Of a stretch of DNA of 64,000 bases, positions 12,101 to 20,840 are shown piece by piece. This DNA comes from Taxillus chinensis. Its lineage: Eukaryota > Streptophyta > Magnoliopsida > Santalales > Loranthaceae. The stretch's first letter is position 1, and every line of letters begins with the position of its first letter. The stretch covers positions 15,426,617 to 15,490,616 of the forward strand of contig CM042090.1 of NCBI GenBank assembly GCA_023512835.1, written 5' to 3'. Below the pieces are notes generated by a model. It searched no databases. It had not been told where the DNA came from and saw nothing but the letters and a program-made list of their open reading frames with translations. The position numbers were made by a program, and so were the translations under genes.

Positions 12101-15100
12101 TATTTTAATCAACTTGGGTAGTTTATCATATTTGGCCCGACTTAGATTGACCCAAACGAGTCATGGGTTTATTCAAACGAATTTCTAACACATGAGTTGT
12201 GTTTCTGTCTTTCTGAGTTGATTCATTCAACTCATGACTTAAAAACTTAGATTGACCCAAACTGAGTTTGACAGCTATGCAACTTACTTGACTTAAAAAC
12301 TTTATCCATTCAAGGGATGTTACAACAAACAGTATCTAACTACAAACTCCACAAATCTTGAACAACATTCTCAAAATGGTCAAAGGCTCCGTGGTTGTCT
12401 TTCTTCCAAGCCACCTAGAAAACAGCCATATCAACCACTCAAAGAAGTCATTTTGTCTTCCTGTGCGCCTGCAAGTCAATCCAAGCCTCAACCTTTTGGG
12501 GCCCACACTTTCCATTTGGACCCAAACAAGGTGAGTCACTGAAAGGACAAAGTTCCACAAACTGGCTGTCCAAATGGTCTTCACAGTTATGTACTTGTAC
12601 TATTGTTTTAGTAATTACCCATTGTAGGATCTCTCCATGATGCCTATTATCTCCATGTACTGTTGTTGCCCATGGTGCCCCTACTCTTCTAGCCACTACC
12701 TATGATATCAGGCTTCTTAATCAGTGAATTCCTCATTATAATTATGCTTGGAAGAATACAGCAAGCGAAATAATTTGTAGAAAGCTCCTTATCAATCTTC
12801 TGCATTGCGAGCAAGATCCGTTTTCTAACAGGTGTTGCTAAATTCATGAAGATAACCATTACAAGGTATCCCTTCACGAATGTCCGTCAGTGGGAGAAAA
12901 TCTGATCTTTGTGAAACGGTCCTAGAATCTTTTTGAAACAAGCTGTTGAGATCAAGCACTGGGTAATGTTAGTATAGGAATTCAGAATGTGATAGCTGAG
13001 TGCCTTTACATCCCTTTGCAAGTGTCTGTATGGAGTAATATTGAGTAGGGGGAAAAATTGGATCCCTGTGCAACGGTCCTTGCATCCTTTTGAAACAAAT
13101 TGTTGAGGTCAAGCACATAGCTGAGTGCGAGTACATTTTTTATTTGTATAAACTATAAAGCTTTTCCTTTTTATATAAAGAAATTTTTCTTTGTCAATTG
13201 TCTGCATCTTGGGCTATGTTTTCTTTGGGAAATTAATTATAAAGAGAAGTTATAGCCTTTTATGTATTTTCACTGGACATGTTGTACATAGCCCAATGCT
13301 GGTCTTGGATTACGAAGGCAAGCAGCATGATGTTTAAAGAATAGAATAACTTAAAATCTTACTAGTTACTCTCGCATTGAATAAGTTTAACATGTCCCAT
13401 TTTTACCATGCTGAGTGGTAATCTCAATTCATTATGAAGAGCCACTTTGCAATTTTATTGAATTAGTAATATTCAAAGTTTTTAGTAGGAGAGTATATAA
13501 AGGCTACTATCCCGTTGGGTTAGCTTGGTGGTCATGCGCACCAGTGGTAGAGGTTGTAGGTTCAAAATCATGCATCCACGAGTTAGGGGGGTTTTAGGAG
13601 TAGGAAAGGATGGGAAGGGCCTGGGGGGCATTATTTTAAAAAAAATAAGGCTATGGCTAGTAGATTTTGTGATTCTGTCTAACCCCATTTTGTCTTACTC
13701 TTGCCTCTGTTTTTTTGGTTTCCCCCTTAGGATGATTCAGTCTTTGAGGAGCGAAGTTAAGAAGTCAGAAGATATGTTTGTGCAGTTTCAAGAAATTCAG
13801 GAATCTGTTAGACTTGCATCCTTGAACTGTTTCCTTGATTTTGCTGGTACAATGGAGTGATTGCAGATCTATGGTTGGTTCTTCTCGTAAAGCAACTTTA
13901 TTTCTAAGTAATTTTTTTTTGTTTTCTTAATGTATTGATCAGGACACCTAGAACGTCTTGCTGGTGAACTTTCTCAAAAGAGATTAGTCAAAGGAAGTCC
14001 CCAATTACAAAATGGGTTTTATGATGAATCAGAGGAGAACTCATCTGAAGTCCCAGACTGTGTTGTTGATCCTCATCAAAGATTGTTGATAGTCTTGAGT
14101 AATATTGGATTTTGCAAAGATGAGCTTTCTCGTGAGTTGTACAACAAGTACAAACACATTTGGCTTTCTTCCAGGTACATGCTGAGTTCTTTGTCTGTCT
14201 CCTTAGTGTGCAAATTGTGGTTATGTACTTTTTGTGCATTATGATTCTGGACTCTTGCTCTGGCATAACTGTACAACTTACAACCATTGGGTTAGCTTAA
14301 AGGCATAACTGTACTTTTTTTTGCAGTATGCTATTCATGTTTTCAGTGCAAAGGCATTTCGTTTGTGCAATAAAATAACATATTTTCTAGGAAAGCATTT
14401 CCTGAATAAACATTGAAGTTTTAAAGTCGATTCATTTACATTAGTTCACACAACTAGGTTCTATTAAGCTTTGCTTGTTTGTGATTTGCACTGCACTTTT
14501 ATTTTTGTCTTTGGAAAACTCAATGTCTAATTCACCTACTGATTCCCAATGTAATCATGATATGTTATTTTTACTGCCTCAGGGTTAAAGAAGAAGAAGA
14601 TAGTGATTTAAGAGATTTAGTATTGCATTTTTCTGGGCTTGAAGAGAAGGTCGTTGCACAGTACACTTTTGCTAAGGTATATTTCTCGTTTCATCAGAAT
14701 TGTCATATATGCTCCGCATAAAGATGTGTTTAAAACAGCCTTCATCGTCTGTCCTTTTATTAGCCTTAATTTTATGGGTCATCCAAAGATTGTTGTGATT
14801 GTGCTCGATTGAGTCTAATTAAATGTTGAGAAATTTTCCCACAATTTGGTTGGCACCATTTTTTTTTTTGAAAAGATTCCTCTTTTTTACAGCCTCTCCT
14901 GTGCTCTATAATTTTTGAGCTTATGCAGACCCCACACTCCGCTTAGAAATTTGACCTTTTAGTGATATTTTTTCCGATTCTGCAGTCACATTTAATTAGA
15001 ACAGCTGCTGCAAATTATTTGTTGGATGCTGGATTTCAATGGGGAGGAGCACCTGCAGTTAAGGTGATGAATTAGCAAAGCCAATATTTCTAGTCTCTTT

Positions 15101-18100
15101 CATCTTATGTGTCATGAATTCTGTTGTGAATTAATTACACGACATGGCAATACCTTGCAGGGCATAAGAGATGCAGCAGTGGAATTGTTGCACACTCTTG
15201 TAGCTGTCCATGCAGAGGTATATACTGCATCGCTTTTCAGACATTCTTCTTTTATAATTGCGAGGCATCTTGGTGTTTCTTGTTTTCTTACGTGCAAATC
15301 CTTGTCCATATCCCTTTGCTCGATTATAATAAGAATAACTATTATACTTAATTTATCTAGTTATACGCACGCACACACAAAATGCTGCTATTATATTCTG
15401 TTTTGTTTTAAAATTTCAATTGTTTTGGTAACTTCGAACAAATACCCTCCCTCTAACCAGTAAAGTTAATTAGGTCTAACACATTGTCCACTCGGAGAAG
15501 CCACTTGTAAAGAATAAAGTGATTTTATTATCGCAGGTCTTTGCAGGTGCTAAACCCTTGCTTGACAAGACACTTGGTATTCTTGTAGAAGCCCTGATTG
15601 ATACTTTCCTCAGTCTTTTCCATGAAAATAAAACCAAGGATCTTAATTCATTGGATGCAAATGGCTTCTGTCAGCTGATGCTTGAGGTAAATTACTGTTG
15701 TTTATGTTATTTTAATATTTTTTTGTGTATTCTTCTAAGAATTGTCATTGAAATGGACTAGGGATAAAGTCAGTTCGTTTTTTCAGATAGAAAAACAGTC
15801 ATACCAGGAACCCATCATTCTATGTCTGCGCTGAAAGCCTGAAATTAAGATGGTTCAATTTTTCAGTTTTGGGTGGTTTCTGGCTTGAGCAATTGAATTG
15901 AGCTTTTTATCCTTTAACACCTTGACCTAGCTTCAGTTTTAAGATGGGTTATCATGTGCTTGTGTGTTATGTATTTTTATGCAATTCCATATATATAATA
16001 TATGGCAATAACACATATCTAGTTTATCTTGTAGATAAGACATTTGTGTCTATTAAGAAGAGTAATTTTACCATTGATGTGAAAACCATGATTGCTAATA
16101 CAAAGAAATAATAATAATAAGAGTATCCAGTTTGGCTCTCCCTCAGCAAACAAAACCGAAAGTGTAAGCAATAAGTAAAGAAAAGAAAACTAGCTGTTCA
16201 AATTTGGGACAATAACTGTCAAGTGAAAAGGGTCTCGGTAAGGGATGGGATCACGTACTCCAATATGTGGAGTGGAAGCTAGGTGTGGGGGACACAATAT
16301 GTTTTTGGATGCTGTGTGGTGCAGTAAGCAGCCTTTGAGGGAGGTCTTTCCTCTTATGTATGGTCTCGCATCCAACCAAGCAGGGACAATTGCAGACTTC
16401 TAGTGAGGGGGGCATTGGGATGCCTCCTTCACCGGAAATGTTCAGGAGTGGGAATGGGAGCTTGAGGGATTCTTGGCATTTTCTGGGGTGTTATGCATGT
16501 AGCTAGAGGGGCAACGTGATGAAGTTTTCTGGAGAGGCATTAAAGGTGAAATTTTCTGAGTGAACAGATTTTTGAGGCCATCACCAACTGGAGGGCTTGG
16601 GAAAGTGTTGGCGAGAAGTGGTAGCAGACCATTTCGACAGCTAAAATCCCCACTAAGATTGGATTCTTTGTTTGGGGGACAGTTTTTGGTAGGACTATCA
16701 AGCAACTTCAGAGATGGCCCCCCTCAATGGTGCACATATGCCCGATTGTGCTAGAAAACAGGAAAATTGGGGTTTCGTGTATGCATGGTTAGGCGCAAAA
16801 AGGGTCAGTGGGTATTGAGCTGGAGGCTTGGAAAGGGGCGAAAATGCAGGGGAGGGCTGAAAGTCTCATTTGTGTGCTGCTGATGTTTTTTTTATCACTT
16901 GGAGGAAATGGAATCACCAGGTTTTTGAGGGAGTTGAGAGAGAGTTTATAGCTTGTTTGGTACGTAAAAATGGTGAACTTAACCTTGTCATTTACATTCT
17001 CATATTTGAAACACTGGACCCACGAAAATGATTGATTTTCATGAGGATCTCATTCTCATGAATATGAGAATTTTTATTTACTTGTGTATTGATTGATTTC
17101 TATGAGGATTTCAATCTCGCGAATATAATGAATTTCATTTCCTCGTGTATTGAATGAATTTCATTTCATTGTGTATTGAATGATTTTCATTTTCTTGTGT
17201 ATTGATGATTTTTATTCCATTGGTTCCTCAAATTTAGAGAACTAATAAAATAAAAATAATAATTTTCTATAGTTTTTAGTTAAAATGTATATTTTGAGGA
17301 TACTTTATAATCATGATTAATATTTAATCACATATGTATAATTTAAAAAAACATTTGATAAGTCCAATGTCAGATCTCTTTAGAGGGAGATCATTGATTT
17401 TCCTTCTTTTTAGTTTTTTTTTTTGTTTGTCACTGGCTTGATGCCTTTCTCAGTAAATTTCTTTTTTGATTATCCAAAACATAAAAAACCATTATTTAGT
17501 TAGCAACGCCCAACTCAACTGGCTAGCATAAATCTATACTAGCCATACAAACACTTGGGTTTCAAAACAGGAGAAGTTCAAGTTGTTTGAGAACGGATTT
17601 GAAGATATATTTGACCTAAGCTACAGGGAAAATTACATCTACTTTGTTCCAAGTGCCACAATTATTTAAAAATTAAAAATTCCTAACAAAAATTTATCGG
17701 TTAAGGTTTTCTTTAGTATTTTCATTGAAAGGATTAATGAAGTGAATGCCGAAAAGATTTAGTTTCGATTTCCTTTAATGGAGCAACTTCAAGATAACAC
17801 ATTGACTTAATGCTTAACTTTGCAGTTTCAAGAATTGTGAATGACTTAAGTGCTCAACATTTTTATCTGTTTAGGATTTTGCTTTCATTTTTAATTTTTA
17901 TTTATTTATTCTCCCCCTCCTACTCCTTAATGTTGATCATATTATTTTGCAGCTAGAATATTTTGAGACCATTTTGAATCCTTATTTTACACCTGATGCA
18001 AGAGAATCTTTGAAGTCCCTACAAGGAGTGCTGTTGGAGAAAGCCACTGAGAGTGTTACGGAGTCTATTGAAACTCCAAGTCATCAGCGCCGGGCAACTC

Positions 18101-18692
18101 GAGGAGGTGAAGAGCTTCTTGCAGATGATAGGCAGCAAGGGATGACTGTGTCACCAGATGATTTGATTGTAAGACCACCCACCTGCCTAAATAAACATAA
18201 AATATTGATAATTGTTTTGAGGATTCTCATCTAAAATTATATTTGTTAAGTAGTCCTGGTGATTAGATTAAGAATCATTGCTTTTGGTTTTCGTAAAATC
18301 TGCATGCTGCTGTGGTTTAGGTAAATAATAGTTGTCTACCAACTAGGTGTCTACCAGATACAGTTTCAGCTTTTGATCTTTCTTTTATTTAAGCCTTTTC
18401 TTGTGGTATCTGGTGCTGGTTGTCGTCATTTAAACTATTTTATCATCTTTTATCTACCTTTGCGTTTTAGGCTCTTGCACAGCAGTATAGCTCCGAATTA
18501 CTTCAAGGGGAACTTGAAAGGACCCGTGTTAACACGGCCTGCTTCATCGAGTCGATTCCACTAGATTCGGTTCCGGAACCAGCTAAAAGTGCTTACAATT
18601 CCTTTAGGGGTTCCATTGATTCTCCAAGCAGAAAGCACAGAAGCACAGAAGCTGTTGGTTCCCCTGCTTTTTATAGGAATAGACGCTATTAA
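149..18692 (+). CDS. SEC5: Exocyst complex component SEC5 (5' partial, 17 exons visible)
   Basis: SEC5 is a subunit of the octameric exocyst, which tethers secretory vesicles to the plasma membrane. Exons that splice in frame: 149-276, 372-530, 618-722, 2543-2617, 2963-3100, 3192-3368, 7929-8063, 9112-9238, 9703-9913, 13731-13846, 13943-14174, 14583-14676, 14986-15063, 15161-15217, 15537-15686, 17953-18168, 18471-18692 (TAA). All 16 introns between them are GT-AG and the phases agree. They encode about 806 residues; known plant SEC5 proteins are near 1,090, so the N-terminal quarter lies left of the window. Recognised SEC5 stretches include FNSIQGVSSLANRAFQPLFE, the IRGSISKGEYDLAVREY segment and the HSLDEVAGMIRGTISVYE segment, and the protein ends in YRNRRY. 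Oddity: exon 7929-8063 has an in-frame TAA at 7974-7976 (see findings), so this copy may be a pseudogene, rescued by alternative splicing, or carry a sequence error. Which paralogue (A or B) cannot be told. Confidence 0.93.
1175..2269. mobile_element. MULE-like non-autonomous element in a SEC5 intron
   Basis: The element is bounded by short inverted ends (atggttcgca near 1176; its complement ending at 2269) and by a near-perfect 9-bp flanking repeat, ggctccatg (1166-1174) and ggctgcatg (2270-2278). The ends are GC-rich with gtcgtcg runs, and the middle (about 1490-2190) is extremely AT-rich and codes for nothing visible. A 9-bp target duplication is typical of Mutator-like elements. It interrupts the intron between exons 618-722 and 2543-2617. 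Confidence 0.55.
4140..4320 (-). pseudogene. Decayed Harbinger transposase C-terminus
   Basis: The minus strand reads IACSAIHNFIRK followed by a lysine-rich, Glu-containing segment, as in the C-terminal part of plant Harbinger nuclease-transposases. Frames are broken on both sides, so only a fragment is left. It lies inside the TTA-flanked inverted ends at 3608-7671, which supports the assignment. Confidence 0.6.
4560..5420 (-). mobile_element. Ty3-gypsy fragment: end of pol plus part of LTR
   Basis: On the minus strand, 5240-5060 reads through a frameshifted but recognisable integrase C-terminal segment (RRLNEKLSLCYFGLYKILH, then YELELPPAP and HSVFHVSYF). About 4915-4845 gives the usual gypsy polyprotein tail (FPSFNLEDKSSSQEGSNVM). 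Sequence further along that strand (4840-4560) resembles an LTR, with a long T/A-rich stretch and attaatgaaat near its end. The rest of the element is missing. It sits inside the Harbinger-type element. Confidence 0.65.
6460..7352. mobile_element. MULE-like non-autonomous element nested in the Harbinger relic
   Basis: Inverted ends ggttcgaaaatacgg (from 6463) and ccgtatttttgaacc (ending about 7351) are flanked by a perfect 10-bp repeat, tagcagagat, at 6450-6459 and 7353-7362. The left arm is GC-rich (gaggcggcgccgccgcc), with several cgtcgtc runs up to about 6830. The middle is AT-rich and contains a run of roughly 60-bp tandem repeats (about 6950-7265) built around taatttgattgg and atattaagttata. 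No coding capacity is visible. Confidence 0.7.
7929..8063 (+). other. SEC5: SEC5 exon with in-frame stop codon
   Basis: The exon follows the acceptor ttcccag and ends before GTAATT. Read in the frame set by both neighbouring exons it gives 15 residues beginning VSAESNT, then TAA at 7974-7976, then KVGDGKYSSHSLDEV and on to YEVK. The downstream part is clearly SEC5. The exon is 135 bp, a multiple of three, and flanked by phase-0 junctions, so skipping it keeps the frame. A second AG at 7978-7979 lies just after the stop and would, if used as acceptor, join in frame and remove the stop. Confidence 0.85.
10415..10528. mobile_element. Right-end fragment of the same MULE-like family
   Basis: The segment gaggcgcccgccttgtcgta, then ccgtataccgtgttccatat and tttttgaaca, aligns with the right end of the element ending at 7352. 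No matching left end was found, so this is a truncated copy. It lies in the SEC5 intron between exons 9703-9913 and 13731-13846. Confidence 0.55.
13511..13648 (+). mobile_element. tRNA-derived SINE in a SEC5 intron
   Basis: The element begins cccgttgggt. It has a pol III A-box-like tagcttggtgg at 13521-13531 and a B-box-like ggttcaaaatc at 13559-13569, 27 bp further on. It ends in a short A-rich tail (ttttaaaaaaaataa). The flanks aaaggctac (left) and aaggctatg (right) look like a slightly decayed target duplication. It lies only about 80 bp upstream of the SEC5 exon at 13731. Confidence 0.65.
16190..16950 (+). mobile_element. LINE (non-LTR retrotransposon) 3' relic in a SEC5 intron
   Basis: With several stops and frameshifts, the plus strand still reads as the C-terminal region of a plant LINE ORF2. 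Near 16645-16730 it gives KIPTKIGFFVWGTVFGRT and then LQRWPPSMVHICPI, like the zf-RVT domain (usually PTKVGFFxW..., LQRRG..., C..C). Near 16870-16940 it gives HLCAADVFFITWRKWNHQVF and EG, like the closing WxxRNxRxFEG segment. The 5' part is missing. It lies in the intron 15687-17952. Confidence 0.7.
17066..17215. repeat. Degenerate ~30-bp tandem repeat
   Basis: At least four imperfect units share cttgtgtattgatgattttc-like sequence (variants cctcgtgtattgaatgaatt and cattgtgtattgaatgattt). They lie in the SEC5 intron just after the LINE relic. Confidence 0.6.
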
Positions 18693-18769
18693 TTTAATTG
18701 CATTTATTTTCTGATTTTGATTTCACCCCATATTGTTTGTTGTATGTATCATGTGAGAAGTTCGATTGA

Positions 18770-18775
18770 AATAAA
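18770..18775 (+). terminator. Likely poly(A) signal of SEC5
   Basis: A canonical AATAAA lies 78 bp after the SEC5 stop codon in T-rich sequence, a usual place for a plant near-upstream polyadenylation element. The cleavage site itself cannot be seen. Confidence 0.45.
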
Positions 18776-20840
18776 CCCTTGTATATTCAATTTTTTGGGC
18801 TTATTCTAATGTTGCACGATCAGAATAATTTAGATGCAATCTGTGTAGATCTTGCTGTTGATTCGTCAGTTTGTTGGGCTCCAGAGTTGAGTTATTTTAC
18901 CCACACTTTTGTTTTGGTGTTCCATTATCGAATTCTGTTGAAAGGTGAAAAGCCAATTGTTATTATATATATAGTGTGTAATGATAAATTGCAAATGTGT
19001 GAAAGGTATGTACGATTAATTTAGATTATTTGATTGCATTTAATGATTGATTTTTAATTTAATTATAATTTTGTGTAGTAATTGATTATAATTAAATAAA
19101 AAATAAATTTTTTACCGTTATATTCTATTTCTAATGATTTAGATTAATCATTCACACGTTAAAAATTTTACACATGACGAATGCATTACCTTTTAATGTG
19201 TAAATGTTGACAATGTTCATATTTTATCATTTTGTTTCTTAGAATTTACAATGGGTTCAATAAATTTAAAGTTTAATTAAATAATAATTAAAAATAAAAC
19301 AAAACACTTTTATGGAAGCTTTAATAAAATAATTTCAAATTTAGTTACTTATTTTGCTGGCTAAATTTGATGTTAATTATATTTTTTTTAAATAAAATAA
19401 TTAATTTCTTTTTCCTCTCTCCTCTCTTGATCAATGAAAATGCCATAGTTGTATACCATAGCCGGAGTAGGAGAGAATGTTGTAGGGGGAGGGGTGTGGC
19501 ACATTGGCAAGGGGAAGAGATTTGTGTAAGCAAAAGGGGGGCGGTGATAATGCGGAGAGAGTTGTGCATGGTGGAACAGTAGATGGGAAGAGAGATCAGT
19601 GCAAGCTAGAGGAGGGCTGGTGGTATGGTTGCGAGATCTAGGGGGGGGGAATGGTGGAGAGAGAGAGCATGGTGAAGGCGTGGCGAGAAAGAGAACTGTG
19701 CAAGGTAGGGGGGTGTGACGACGGTAGAGAAAAACAAGTGGAGGGAGAGGGTAGGAGAGAGAAAAATAATTTTTATTATAAAACTTAATATTTTAATTCA
19801 GATACTTAAAGTTTGTTGAGCTTATTATTTTATGTATAAAATTAAATTAGTTATAATTTATAAAATGTGATTTTTATGTTAAGTTATAATCAAGTTATAT
19901 CTAAACTACTGTGAGTGCTCTTATTACATATTTGACTGTTAGACTTTATCTCTTCGCCTTTTTTACCCATTATTATGTCTTGGCCTCTTGGGGTGGGAGA
20001 AGTAAATTCCTCTCTTTTATGAAATTTATTTGTTTTTCTTTTCCTCTAGTACCCAATTGTTTGAGATAAAAAAAAAATTGGAGTACTTTGCCACGACAGT
20101 TTTTTATTTTCCTTTCGAGCTATCTTCTCGAGTGTGCTAATACTGTAACTTGATTTTCTCTTGTTGCTCGATTGGAATCATGGTTTTCGAGCAGATGGTT
20201 ATCGAATTAGGTTTTTGTGCATGCCAATACTTTTCACACTTTCTATTGCAGTGCTTGACTGAGCTTCGCTCGATTTTTTGGATGCTTGAATGTTATGCTA
20301 TCGAGTAAATGGCTCCTCTTAGGCCATACGTTTGAGGATGAGGTTTTTTTTTCATCCACGCTTGAATTTAAATGCATATTTTTTTTCATCCACAAATAAT
20401 ATTTATGTTTACACGTTTAAGTGGTAGAGAATAGTTTTATAATATATCAAGATTATATATATGGTGATCCTAATGAGAAGGAGAATGTTCAGACTACATT
20501 AACTGTTTATCTATTACATACTGTTACCGTTAAATAAAACTCCAATTTCGACCTTTCTATATATATTGTAGTTGCGCTCTTTGTATGTATATATATAATA
20601 AGCGCAAAGTAACACTGAGAGAAAAAGAGAAAGACGGGACAAGGGAAGACGTAAAGTAACGTACACCAAAGTTGCCAAATATATATACGAAGACTTGGTA
20701 ATCTACACCAAAGTCGCCAAAAATATAATTTCATCATCGAATTATAGCATCTCACTATAGAGAGTAGAGTTTCAATTCATGAACACGGAGAACCTAACAA
20801 TTGCCAGAAAATTTTATAGGATTGTTCTCTATCCATTCAC
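18776..20840. other. Convergent intergenic region between SEC5 and FBPase
   Basis: No gene is seen. The region holds the 3' flanks of two convergent genes. A purine-rich (G/A on plus) core at about 19420-19765 sits between AT-rich arms and ends with gagtgctctta near 19910-19921, resembling the right end of the MITE at 37.1-37.6 kb. No clean left end was found, so the element is not bounded here. Confidence 0.5.

Larger units (their letters stand above)
9914..13730. other. Large SEC5 intron, mostly unrecognised insert DNA
   Basis: This 3.8-kb intron holds the MULE-like fragment at 10.4 kb and a SINE near its end. The stretch 10930-11450 is of higher complexity and looks like degraded transposon non-coding DNA. 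The stretch 11450-12110 is AT-rich with nothing visible. The stretch 12110-12310 carries a repeated acttagattgacccaaac motif, and 12330-12720 is moderately GC-rich, with only short minus-strand ORFs that I do not recognise. Confidence 0.6.

Noticed and set aside
12336..12877. Overlapping 62-82 codon minus ORFs in a SEC5 intron
   Set aside because: Short, mutually overlapping and unrecognised. They probably belong to a decayed insertion that I cannot classify.
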